In this document: positions 17,277-24,852 of the stretch, one piece after another
Layout: every line of letters starts with the position of its first letter
How positions within the stretch are numbered: position 1 is the first letter of the stretch
Assembly (NCBI GenBank): GCA_900539195.1
Contig: UQBC01000004.1
Coordinates: 1-64,000, forward strand
DNA: 64,000 nucleotides
Direction of reading: 5' to 3'
From: an uncultured Oscillospiraceae bacterium
GTDB taxonomy: Bacteria > Bacillota > Clostridia > Oscillospirales > Ruminococcaceae
Translations under genes and position numbers: made by a program
The notes under the pieces: generated by a model
Database searches by the model: none
Seen by the model: only the letters and a program-made list of their open reading frames with translations
Told to the model about the DNA's origin: nothing

Positions 17277-17901
17277 TTACAAGAAAGAATACAAGGAATT
17301 TTATATGCCGAAGAACAAGCCCGGAATTATAGAGATTCCAAAAATGAACTACATTGCAGTCCGGGGGAAAGGAAATCCTAACGAGGAAAACGGGGAGTAT
17401 AAAAGCTCAATCGGCTTGTTATATGGAATAGCCTTTACTATAAAGATGAGCTACAAGGGGACGCATAAAATCGAGGGATTTTTCGAGTATGTAGTGCCGC
17501 CCCTTGAAGGTCTTTGGTGGCAGGAAAATACGCAGGGACTTGATTATGCAAGAAAAGAAGATATGCACTTTATCTCTATGATCCGGCTGCCGGATTTCGT
17601 AACGAAGGAAGATTTTGAGTGGGCAGTTCAGGAGGCAACGAAAAAGAAAAAACAGGATTTTTCTAAGGTTGAGTTCTTCCCCTATGATGAGGGAATGTGC
17701 GTCCAGTGTATGCACATCGGCTCTTATGACGATGAGCCTGCCACTGTTGATTTAATGCACGACTATATGAAAGCGAATGGATACGAACTGGATATTACGG
17801 ATACAAGATACCATCACGAAATCTATCTGAGCGATCCGAGAAAATGCGATGTGAGCCGATTGAAAACGGTCGTGCGCCACCCAATCCGGAAAGCGGAGTA
17901 A
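17266..17901 (+). CDS. GyrI-like small-molecule-binding domain protein
   Basis: A 211-residue stand-alone GyrI-like (SHS2-type) domain with no DNA-binding part: IPKMNYIAVRGKGNPNEENGEY near the start, then GFFEYVVPPLEGLWW, and near the end YHHEIYLSDPRK and RLKTVVRHPIR. Stand-alone members bind, and in some cases hydrolyse, small toxic molecules. It overlaps the GNAT gene and precedes the CAT-like gene by 12 bases. Coupling with acetyltransferase genes on both sides fits a detoxification role, which is inference. Confidence 0.85.
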   Translation: MAFDYKKEYKEFYMPKNKPGIIEIPKMNYIAVRGKGNPNEENGEYKSSIGLLYGIAFTIKMSYKGTHKIEGFFEYVVPPLEGLWWQENTQGLDYARKEDMHFISMIRLPDFVTKEDFEWAVQEATKKKKQDFSKVEFFPYDEGMCVQCMHIGSYDDEPATVDLMHDYMKANGYELDITDTRYHHEIYLSDPRKCDVSRLKTVVRHPIRKAE

Positions 17902-17913
17902 TCGGAGGTTAGT

Positions 17914-18537
17914 ATGCCAAAAGAAGTTGATCCCAAAAATACGACAAGGGCTGCGGCGTATGCGCTTTGGATGAAAGCGCCCAATCCAATGGTCACTTTT
18001 TTCAAGACCTTTGATGTGACCAATCTGATCAAGGTCAGCAGGAAAAGAAGCTTGAAATTTAATATGCTGCTCGATTACTGTATCGGCAGAGCTGCCGTAA
18101 AGGTAAAGGAGTTTTATATCCTTCCGGTCGGCGAAAAACTCATGCAGTATGACACCATAGCAGTCAATACCATAGTGAAAAACAAAGAGGGCGAAGTCAG
18201 CTCCTGCGACCTTTCTTATAAAGCCGAGCTAAATCAGTTCAACGAGGAGTATCTGAAATATACGGCACAGGTCGCCGCAAGCTGTCAGGACAGGGACTTA
18301 TCCGAAAACAGTATGGTCATCGGCACTTCCGCCATCATAGATACGGAAATCGACGGAGCTGTTGGTATGAACAGCGGCATTTTTAATAATCCCTTTATTA
18401 TTTAGGGCAGATACAAAAAGAAATGGTTTCGGTATTACCTGCCACTCTCTTTCCAGTTCCATCACACGCAGATGGACGGCGCACACGCAGGCGTATTTTT
18501 GAAGAACTTGCAAAACGAGATCAATCTGTTGAAATAA
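17914..18537 (+). pseudogene. Chloramphenicol acetyltransferase-like gene interrupted by in-frame TAG
   Basis: The frame from ATG 17914 encodes a CatA-like protein (FFKTFDVTNLIKVSRKRSLKFNMLLDYCIGRAAVKVKEF, later IGTSAIIDTEIDGAVGMNSGIFNNPFII), then a TAG at 18403-18405. The same frame continues without further stops for 43 codons (GRYKKKWFRYYLPLSFQFHHTQMDGAHAG...) to TAA 18535-18537. The catalytic HHxxxDG motif of the acetyltransferase lies after the stop. Family members have Trp before GRY, so TGG to TAG is the simplest explanation. Full length would be 207 residues, normal for the family. Without readthrough the 163-residue product should be inactive. Confidence 0.85.
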
Positions 18538-18561
18538 TGGCTGAAAGAAAGGAGTACGCTT

Positions 18562-18759
18562 ATGGAAGAATTGGAAGCGATTATGCAGAAATTCGCTGCA
18601 TCGGGTTGGGACTTAATAGCTGTCCCGGCTCAGGAATGGCTGGACGGAAAAGCCGATAAGGATACTTTGGTATCAGCAATCAAACAGGCTGATAAAGAAT
18701 GTGGGAACTGTGGATGTGAGTTAGATCCGCTGTATAAAAGAGCTATGGAGCTTCTTTAA
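18562..18759 (+). CDS. Small hypothetical protein, 65 aa
   Basis: A 65-residue protein (MEELEAIMQKFAASGWDLIAVPAQEWLDGKADKDTLVSAIKQADKECGNCGCELDPLYKRAMELL). The C-terminal CGNCGC motif could bind a metal. It has a clear ribosome site (AAAGGAG) and follows the CAT-like gene by 24 bases. Similar small proteins occur in other Clostridia beside transferase genes, but I know of no function. Confidence 0.75.
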   Translation: MEELEAIMQKFAASGWDLIAVPAQEWLDGKADKDTLVSAIKQADKECGNCGCELDPLYKRAMELL

Positions 18760-18778
18760 TCCCATAGGAGGTATAAAT

Positions 18779-19186
18779 ATGTTAAGCTTAGAAAAAGTAA
18801 AAAACGAATTGAAAACCTTTGGTTATGAATATGCTAACAATATTCTATGCGGACATACTAAATCTAAGGTAAAATGGGTTTTGCCAACAGGGATTGTCAA
18901 TGTAATGGCATTTGAACAAGCAACATCTTATTTGTTCGGATTTAGCGATAACGGGATTAACCTGTTTCCTGTTCACGGCGATTGGGACATTGCAGACAAT
19001 TTATTCATTCCGTGGAGTGAAATAACAAGTTTCAAAATGAAAAATGGATTATTAGAAAATGAAATGATCCTGTCAACATCAGCAATGAAAATAGAAATGA
19101 AAATCAACAAAGTAGTAGCGAATAATTCGTGGGTTAAGGATAATTTGAATTATTTGAAAGCCAAGAATTATTTTTATCATCAATGA
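18779..19186 (+). CDS. Hypothetical protein, PH-like fold suspected
   Basis: A 135-residue soluble protein with a clear ribosome site (TAGGAGG, 18766-18772). Its middle part (ATSYLFGFSDNGINLFPVHGDWDIADNLFIPWSEITSFKMKNGLLENEMILSTSAMKIEMKINK) alternates strands in the way seen in bacterial PH-like domains (DNGL, IPWSEITSFK, then a lipid- or ligand-binding sheet). This is a pattern impression, not an established family. It closes the row of small genes and is followed by a strong terminator. Confidence 0.7.
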   Translation: MLSLEKVKNELKTFGYEYANNILCGHTKSKVKWVLPTGIVNVMAFEQATSYLFGFSDNGINLFPVHGDWDIADNLFIPWSEITSFKMKNGLLENEMILSTSAMKIEMKINKVVANNSWVKDNLNYLKAKNYFYHQ

Positions 19187-19230
19187 CTCAGGTTGAAAAT
19201 CATCTAAAATGAATAAGATCATAGGTCAGA

Positions 19231-19267
19231 AAAACCGTAGGGCTTTCATTGAAGCTCTACGGTTTTT
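19231..19267. terminator. Bidirectional terminator
   Basis: AAAACCGTAGGGCTTTC and GAAGCTCTACGGTTTTT pair around the three-base loop ATT. It ends the plus-strand cassette and the minus-strand two-component operon. Confidence 0.9.
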
Positions 19268-19272
19268 AACAT

Positions 19273-20679
19273 TTATTGAGTATGACTATCCTTTGGAATA
19301 GGGAAAGAAATTGTAACGGTAAATCCACCTTGTTTACCGTGATCGAAAGACACTGTACCCTTATGGGCGGAAACGATCTGTCCGACAATCAAAAGCCCTA
19401 AGCCGTGCCGTGGCTCGGTTGTCCCGCTGTCACTCATCATATAGTGGGGCGTAGTCCTGAGTTTCTCTAACTTTTCATCGGTAACGCCGACGCCGTTATC
19501 TTCTACGACTATTTTATATTCTGTATCGCTTTTTCGGACGCATACTGAAATCGTACAGCCATCAGGATTGTGCGTTTGAGAATTTGTAATCAGATTTCCG
19601 ATTGCCCGCCGCAACAACTCTTTATCTCCATTTATGGCACAGGCAGTCAATGCTTCATCTGTATTCCATTCTATCGGATACTTTTCTTCCATATCTAAAT
19701 TGATAAAGTCAACAACGCTTTGTCTTGCGATTGCTACGAGATTGACAGGCTCTGGATGGATCGGCTGCATATTATATTCTAACTTCGAGGCAAGATTCAG
19801 GTCATTGATGAGATTTTTCATTTTTGTACTTTGCTGACGGATAATCCGTGCCTTTTTCCTTTCGCTTTCCGGCAGGCTTTCATTGTCCTCAATCTGTCCG
19901 GCATATCCCATTACCATAGAAAGTGGTGTGCGAATGTCGTGAGAGACTCCGGAAATCCAGTTTGCTCTTGCTGTTTCCTTTCTTTGCAGGTTTCGCTTCT
20001 GTTTTTGGAGAATATCCGATGTTTGATTGATTTTAGCGGCAAGGTCGGATAAAAGTCCTTTTTCCTTGACATAAACAGGCTCACCTGAAGGTAGCGCCTG
20101 TATGCCGTTTGTAATCGGTTTAACGGATTTCAGCAGCTTGGAATTGGCGATCATATAAATCAGGAAAATCAAAAAAACATTCACACCGATTACAATCAGG
20201 ACAGTATACGGGGCGTTTTTGATGAAATCATAATCCCAACTCGGAGACATATGTTTCCAATATCGGTCTTTCGGATAGCCGACAACGACCAATCCATTTT
20301 CGCATTCTCCCGTATAGGTCGGGTATCCATCAATATATCCTCGTGTCAGACTTGCAATGTCGGAGATCGTATAGTGCAGAGGAACGGTATCCGGCAGATT
20401 TTCCGTGTGCCATTTTACCTCTAATGTGTCATTATCTATATAGATTGCCCACGCATTCTCCCCGCTTAACCGCTCCGTCATATCGCCGGATAAGATATAT
20501 CCCGTTTCTGTTTTCTGTAAAGCTTCAGCAGTTTCTTTTGCAGTCGTCCACGGTCTGCCATTTGCCGTTTGACTTGCGGAAATAGCAGCAAGAATAATAA
20601 TGTTAAGGACGATGACCAAGACTGTGCTTAACAGCAATATGCCTACAAACCGCCGAATGAGTTTCGTAATATCTTTCAT
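19273..20679 (-). CDS. Sensor histidine kinase
   Basis: A 468-residue membrane kinase. Two transmembrane segments (about residues 10-33 and 159-177) enclose an extracellular sensor of about 125 residues. A HAMP-like linker is followed by the H-box WISGVSHDIRTPL with the phospho-accepting His at residue 247, then N-box (NLITNSQTHNPDG), G1 (DNGVGV) and G2 (HGLGLLIVGQIV). It follows its response regulator on the same strand by one base. The pair lies divergent from a LanFEG-type transporter, as in the Cpr and Nis/Bcr-like systems that answer to lantibiotics or related peptides, so a peptide ligand is likely but inferred. Confidence 0.9.
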   Translation of the reverse strand: MKDITKLIRRFVGILLLSTVLVIVLNIIILAAISASQTANGRPWTTAKETAEALQKTETGYILSGDMTERLSGENAWAIYIDNDTLEVKWHTENLPDTVPLHYTISDIASLTRGYIDGYPTYTGECENGLVVVGYPKDRYWKHMSPSWDYDFIKNAPYTVLIVIGVNVFLIFLIYMIANSKLLKSVKPITNGIQALPSGEPVYVKEKGLLSDLAAKINQTSDILQKQKRNLQRKETARANWISGVSHDIRTPLSMVMGYAGQIEDNESLPESERKKARIIRQQSTKMKNLINDLNLASKLEYNMQPIHPEPVNLVAIARQSVVDFINLDMEEKYPIEWNTDEALTACAINGDKELLRRAIGNLITNSQTHNPDGCTISVCVRKSDTEYKIVVEDNGVGVTDEKLEKLRTTPHYMMSDSGTTEPRHGLGLLIVGQIVSAHKGTVSFDHGKQGGFTVTISFPIPKDSHTQ

Positions 20680-20680
20680 A

Positions 20681-21385
20681 TCATTTCCCCGTTAATACTA
20701 ACTTGTAGCCTAAGCCTTTTACCGTAATGAGGGATACCGGCTTTGACGGGTTAGCTTCAATTTTTTCTCGGATTCTGCGGATATGCGCCATCAGCGAGTT
20801 TTCATATCCGTATGGATTATCTCCCCACGCAGCTTCGCAGAGCTGATCGATGGTTACAATTCTTCCCGCATTGCGGTAGAGCGCCAGCAGTATATCGTGT
20901 TCTTTTGCAGTCAGCGGGAAATGATTATTTTCTTTTATCACTTCGGCACGGTCAAAGTCAATTTGGCTTCCGGCAAGTTGGACGATAGGATCTTCGCCTT
21001 TGTAGTACCGCCGCAGAATGATTCCGATACGCAGGGATAATTCTTTTGGCAGGAACGGCTTTACCATATAATCATCTGCACCAAGTCCCAATCCTTTCAG
21101 CTTGTCCTCATCTTCTCCACGGGCAGTTAAAAAGAGAACTGGGACTTCGGTAAAAGTCCGCATTTGTTCAAACAGAGAAAAGCCGTTCCCATCGGGCAGC
21201 ATTACATCGAGAATGGCAAGATCAGGCTCCCAATCCCTGCATATTTTCAGAGCTTCGGCTACTGTTCCAGCAGTCTTGATTGTTTTGAAACCGTCCTGCT
21301 CTAAAATAGATGTTACCATTTCACGCAGATCAGCCTCATCATCTACGATGAGGATTTTTTTGTATTTTAAGTAATCATAGTCCAT
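20681..21385 (-). CDS. OmpR family response regulator
   Basis: A 234-residue regulator: receiver domain with acidic pocket (ILIVDDEADLRE), phospho-acceptor Asp at residue 60 (LAILDVMLPDGNG), the conserved Thr (LFLTARG) and Lys (MVKPFLPKEL), then an OmpR-type winged helix (LTAKEHDILLALYRNAGRIVTIDQLCEAAWG... SLMAHIRRIREKIE...VKGLGYKL). It has AAGGAG before the ATG. It heads the operon with the sensor kinase and very probably activates the divergent transporter through the 11-base repeats at 21447-21491. Confidence 0.93.
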   Translation of the reverse strand: MDYDYLKYKKILIVDDEADLREMVTSILEQDGFKTIKTAGTVAEALKICRDWEPDLAILDVMLPDGNGFSLFEQMRTFTEVPVLFLTARGEDEDKLKGLGLGADDYMVKPFLPKELSLRIGIILRRYYKGEDPIVQLAGSQIDFDRAEVIKENNHFPLTAKEHDILLALYRNAGRIVTIDQLCEAAWGDNPYGYENSLMAHIRRIREKIEANPSKPVSLITVKGLGYKLVLTGK

Positions 21386-21446
21386 AATGCAATTCTCCTT
21401 TTTCTATATTATAGCATATCATTCCTGCATTTTCGCAGTGCAGTTC

Positions 21447-21504
21447 AAATGTAAGGTAAATGTAAGGTAGAGAGAAGGTTGACACAAGGTTGCGCCTTTA
21501 TACT
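21447..21504 (+). promoter_or_regulatory. Response-regulator binding repeats and promoter of the LanFEG-type operon
   Basis: AAATGTAAGGT occurs twice in perfect tandem (21447-21457 and 21458-21468), then AAGGTTG occurs twice with the same 11-base period (21475, 21486). The second pair surrounds TTGACA (21479-21484), and TATACT lies at 21499-21504. The spacer is only 14 bases, too short for unaided transcription, as expected for an activator-dependent promoter. The helical-turn period fits tandem OmpR-type binding. Confidence 0.75.
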
Positions 21505-21535
21505 AAAGACAACAAAGGAAAGGAGATTTCACAAT

Positions 21536-22291
21536 ATGAATATAATCGAAACTCAAAATCTGACGAAAACCTACGGCGATTTCACGGCAGTATCCCATCT
21601 GAATCTCCATATTCGCAAAGGAAGCGTTTATGGATTTTTAGGTCCGAACGGGGCGGGAAAATCCACAACGATGAAAATGTTTCTCGGTTTGACGCAGCCG
21701 ACAGAAGGAAGCTTTCATATTGACGGAAAAACATACCCTTCAGACCGAGTTCCCATTTTGAAGGAAGTTGGTTCATTTATTGAAGCACCCGCCTTTTACG
21801 GGAATCTGAGCGGAGAGGAAAACCTTGAAATTATACGGAAAATTCTTGGGCTTCCAAAAAGCTGTGTCGATGACGCTCTGGAGCTTGTCGGCTTAACTGA
21901 ATTTAGAAAAAGACTGGCAAAAAAATACTCTCTTGGTATGAAGCAGCGTTTAGGTTTAGCAGGCGCATTGATCGGCAGACCGCCGATCCTGATTCTCGAC
22001 GAGCCGACCAATGGGCTCGATCCGGTGGGTATTCACGAGATACGCACCCTGATTCGTTCCCTGCCGCAGAAATATGACTGCACGGTATTGGTTTCTTCTC
22101 ACTTGCTTCCTGAAGTAGAACTTATGGCTGACGATATTGGTATTCTGAATCACGGTCATCTGCTGTTTGAAGGAACAAAGGAAGAATTGAAAACAAACGC
22201 TCGTGCCGCCGGATTCCCGACGGATAATCTGGAAGATACTTTCCTTGCTATGATTGATGAAGATAATCGCAGGAGAGGAGGTACGGTATGA
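21536..22291 (+). CDS. LanF/BcrA-type peptide-immunity ABC ATPase
   Basis: A 251-residue ATPase: Walker A GPNGAGKST, Q-loop EVGSFIEAPAFYGNLS (the SFIEAP(A/S)FY motif is characteristic of the BcrA/LanF group), signature YSLGMKQRLGLA, Walker B ILILDEPTNGLDP and H-loop SSHLLPEVE. It would power export of bacitracin- or lantibiotic-like peptides from the membrane with the two permeases encoded behind it. ATG 21536 after AAGGAGA is the start. Its stop overlaps the next ATG. Confidence 0.92.
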   Translation: MNIIETQNLTKTYGDFTAVSHLNLHIRKGSVYGFLGPNGAGKSTTMKMFLGLTQPTEGSFHIDGKTYPSDRVPILKEVGSFIEAPAFYGNLSGEENLEIIRKILGLPKSCVDDALELVGLTEFRKRLAKKYSLGMKQRLGLAGALIGRPPILILDEPTNGLDPVGIHEIRTLIRSLPQKYDCTVLVSSHLLPEVELMADDIGILNHGHLLFEGTKEELKTNARAAGFPTDNLEDTFLAMIDEDNRRRGGTV

Positions 22292-23013
22292 GTCTCTTAA
22301 TAGAATCCAAAAAGCTGAAGCGCACAGGCTATCTTCCTGCTTTTTTGGCAGGTGGCTTTCTTGCAGCAGCTTTTCCGGTTGTCTATATGATGGTAAAAGC
22401 AGAGGAAATGACTGCACTCGCAGGCAATCCGATTAACATACTGATGTCTGCGAACTGGCAGATGATGGCGATGTTGAATATTCTCATTTCCATTTGCGGC
22501 GCTTGTATGATGTACCACACGGAATATGCCGATAACGGTATGCAGAAAATGTCGGTGCTGCCCATTCGTCAAGGTAGTATGTTCTTTGGAAAATTTCTAA
22601 TTGCCGCTTTGGTATTATCCGCAATGGTGGTCATAGAAATGGCAGTCTTAGTCGGCTGTGCAAAGTATTGGTTTCCAAGTTATGTGTTTGACCTGACCGA
22701 AATATTGAAAACCGCAGGTTTCCAAATTATAGTTACGCTGCCGACTGTAATGCTTATGCTGGTTATTGCGTCTGCCTGTAAGAATATGTGGGTATCCCTT
22801 GGTATTGGCGTGATTTTAGTATTTACGCTTTCCATTCTTCCGCAGGATAATATTGTGTTGAGCCTGTTCCCGTTTGCTTCCCCGTATCAAATGCTCTCTG
22901 CGGCAGTGGAAAATAGCCGTACAGCCTTATTTTTAGCTGTTTGCGGGATTGAAACGGTCGTGTTCGGTATTGCAGAAGTCCTTTATCTGCAAGTAAGGAG
23001 GTGTTTTGAATGA
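22288..23013 (+). CDS. LanE-type immunity transporter permease
   Basis: A 241-residue protein with six hydrophobic segments. The N-terminus (MSLLIESKKLKRTGYLPAFLAGGFLAAAFPVVYMMVK) and the phrase HTEYADNGMQKMSVLPIRQGSMFFGKF match LanE/LanG permeases of the lantibiotic-protection group. It overlaps genes on both sides by four bases and should form a heteromeric complex with the ATPase and the following permease in the cytoplasmic membrane. Confidence 0.88.
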   Translation: MSLLIESKKLKRTGYLPAFLAGGFLAAAFPVVYMMVKAEEMTALAGNPINILMSANWQMMAMLNILISICGACMMYHTEYADNGMQKMSVLPIRQGSMFFGKFLIAALVLSAMVVIEMAVLVGCAKYWFPSYVFDLTEILKTAGFQIIVTLPTVMLMLVIASACKNMWVSLGIGVILVFTLSILPQDNIVLSLFPFASPYQMLSAAVENSRTALFLAVCGIETVVFGIAEVLYLQVRRCFE

Positions 23014-23780
23014 ATTTCTTATCATTAGTCGGAGTGGAACTCAAAAAAATCCGCCGCTCCAAAATCTTATTGATCTTGCTGATCCCTGTCATTATGATGT
23101 GGATTCCAAGCATTATCAATGCGGATATGAACTTCGACCTGAGAGGAATCCCGATTACGCCGGAAAACAACTTTTTCATTCAGGGCTTTATGGGTATGGT
23201 TTGGTTTATGATCCCGGCGTCGCTGGTCATCTGTACGGTACTGCTGAATCAAACGGAACGCTCCAATAAAGGGATTTTGAAAATGCTGTCCCTGCCGATT
23301 AGCACAACGAAACTATGTCTTGCTAAATTCACAGTCCTGATTTTGTTGGCGGCATTTCAGATGGTTATGTCCATAGGAGCGTACTATATCTGTGCGGCAA
23401 TCGTTACCCATACGCAGGATTATAATTTTATCCTTGAGCCATTATATGTCTGCAAAAATGTATGTAGTATCTATGCCGCTGCAATTCCAATGGCTGCTGT
23501 ATACCTTGCGGTTTCCACTTTAATTCAATCTCCCATTTTTTCGGTCGGTATCGGTCTGGCTTCGATTGTACCTTCCGTGCTTATGATAAACACAAAAATC
23601 TGGTTTGCCTACCCGATGAGCTACCCGTTCTATCTGATAATGGTGGCGTATGGGAGAGCTGCTGAAGGTGTTTATGAAACACAAATCGCTTGGCTTCCGT
23701 GGTTGCCTGTTGCAGTCGGAATCACTATTTTGGCACTTGTCGTATCCTGTATGCGATACGGCGCATCTGAAAGGAGATAA
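23010..23780 (+). CDS. LanG-type immunity transporter permease
   Basis: A 256-residue integral membrane protein with about six transmembrane segments. It starts VGVELKKIRRSKILLILLIPVIMMW and contains LNQTERSNKGILKMLSLPISTTKLCLAKF, the same layout as the preceding permease, so the two are paralogous subunits. GGAGG lies upstream of the ATG, which overlaps the stop of the previous gene. Both permeases with the ATPase make a complete LanFEG-type set; no lantibiotic biosynthesis gene is present, so it is a resistance rather than a producer locus. Confidence 0.88.
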   Translation: MNFLSLVGVELKKIRRSKILLILLIPVIMMWIPSIINADMNFDLRGIPITPENNFFIQGFMGMVWFMIPASLVICTVLLNQTERSNKGILKMLSLPISTTKLCLAKFTVLILLAAFQMVMSIGAYYICAAIVTHTQDYNFILEPLYVCKNVCSIYAAAIPMAAVYLAVSTLIQSPIFSVGIGLASIVPSVLMINTKIWFAYPMSYPFYLIMVAYGRAAEGVYETQIAWLPWLPVAVGITILALVVSCMRYGASERR

Positions 23781-23785
23781 CTACA

Positions 23786-24073
23786 ATGAAAAACAAAATT
23801 TTAACTGCGATTTCTACCATTATGCTCTTTGTCCCGTGGACGATCCTGCCACTGCGTACCTTTGATTGGGCGCTGGAATCCCCGGTAGCGGAGATTATGG
23901 TTTACAGTTACGCCGCCTTTATGATTTTTTCAGGTATCTTTTCCATTCTCAGCTATACCAAAGGAAAAGTAAAATCCAAACTTATGCAGGTATGTGTCGT
24001 GATTAACAGTATTTATGCGGTTGGTGCAATCGCAATTATCGGTATGAATATTGTAACGAGGATTGGCGGGTGA
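23786..24073 (+). CDS. Small membrane protein of the immunity operon
   Basis: A 95-residue protein with three hydrophobic segments (AISTIMLFVPWTILPLR, IMVYSYAAFMIFSGIFSILSY, QVCVVINSIYAVGAIAIIGMNIV). GGAGA precedes the ATG and it starts five bases after the LanG-type gene, so it belongs to the same operon. Small proteins in this position are common in Clostridial peptide-resistance operons; function unknown. Confidence 0.75.
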   Translation: MKNKILTAISTIMLFVPWTILPLRTFDWALESPVAEIMVYSYAAFMIFSGIFSILSYTKGKVKSKLMQVCVVINSIYAVGAIAIIGMNIVTRIGG

Positions 24074-24077
24074 TGAT

Positions 24078-24554
24078 ATGAAAAAAATAAAAATTCTGAC
24101 TGCCGTTTTGCTTTCCTTATGTTTGGCTTTTGCTGTTACAGGGTGCAGCGGCGACAACCTGAAAGATAGTGTTATAAACGGCTTTAATGATATGCTCCAG
24201 CATTTCAGCAAATATGCCCTTACGGACGAAAAAGATTTGCAGGGCGATAAGACCAAAGGGGAAGATACCTATACCGGCTCCTATACAGCAGATTATGAGG
24301 ATTTCAATGATAAAGAATATATCTTTGGAGGTACTGCGTTAGAACGGGATAAAGGAAGTGAGCTTACTGTAACTTACGAGTTGACGGTTGATTCCGGCAC
24401 GGCAAGGCTTTACTGGCTTGATAAGGGCGAGGAAAAAATGATTGTCGATACAAGTAAAAACGGAACATATTCCGTTACCCTTGACGAAGGCGACAACTAT
24501 CTTACTTTAGAAGGTAATGATTTTTGCGGCTCATTGCAGGTGGTTGTGGAATGA
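24078..24554 (+). CDS. Putative lipoprotein of the immunity operon
   Basis: A 158-residue protein with signal peptide (KKIKILTAVLLSLCLAFAVTGC) and a lipobox VTGC, so the mature part is anchored outside. The mature region is acidic with a beta-rich C-terminus (GSELTVTYELTVDSGTARLYWLDKGEEKMIVDTSKNGTYSVTLDEGDNYLTLEG). LanI-type immunity lipoproteins bind and sequester peptides next to LanFEG; this protein is well placed for that role, but sequence similarity to LanI is not evident. The ATG at 24078 is five codons into a longer frame and is preferred since the stop of the previous gene overlaps the upstream codons. Confidence 0.75.
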   Translation: MKKIKILTAVLLSLCLAFAVTGCSGDNLKDSVINGFNDMLQHFSKYALTDEKDLQGDKTKGEDTYTGSYTADYEDFNDKEYIFGGTALERDKGSELTVTYELTVDSGTARLYWLDKGEEKMIVDTSKNGTYSVTLDEGDNYLTLEGNDFCGSLQVVVE

Positions 24555-24667
24555 TTGCAAAAGCAAGAACAAATCCGCTAAATCTTTGTGCTATGCCTAA
24601 TACTTTGGAATGTTCGATAAACCGCTAATTCACTCTTGTTCAGATAAAGCAGAGCTGGATTTAATTC

Positions 24668-24717
24668 GCCATCTACTTTGCCATTGTCGCCATTTCACTC
24701 GCCATTTAATTTGCCAT
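24668..24717. repeat. Short direct repeats (GCCAT words at 9 to 12 base spacing)
   Basis: GCCAT occurs at 24668, 24680, 24689, 24701 and 24713; every spacing is a multiple of three. On the minus strand each copy reads ATGGC, giving a chain of Met-Ala codons with stops between. It sits in the about 300-base gap between the immunity operon and the DUF1016 gene; nothing else is apparent in the gap except the terminator at 24794. Confidence 0.6.
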
Positions 24718-24793
24718 TCCGTATTGTCGCATTGAGCATAAAAGCGTTATCAATTTTATTTCCCCATTTTTTAGCATAACATTGAGTAGTGAA

Positions 24794-24838
24794 AAGAATG
24801 AAAACCGCAGGACTTCGATATATAGCTCTGCGGCTTTC
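24794..24838. terminator. Terminator of the DUF1016/ImmA/ImmR operon
   Basis: AAACCGCAG and CTGCGGCTTT pair across a 17-base loop; read on the minus strand it ends in a TTTTC run after the DUF1016 stop at 24853. Confidence 0.65.
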
Positions 24839-24852
24839 AGCTTTTCGATATT

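Noticed and set aside
24668..24717. CRISPR array
   Set aside because: The repeated words are only five bases long with 4 to 7 base gaps; no repeat-spacer structure and no cas genes in the window.
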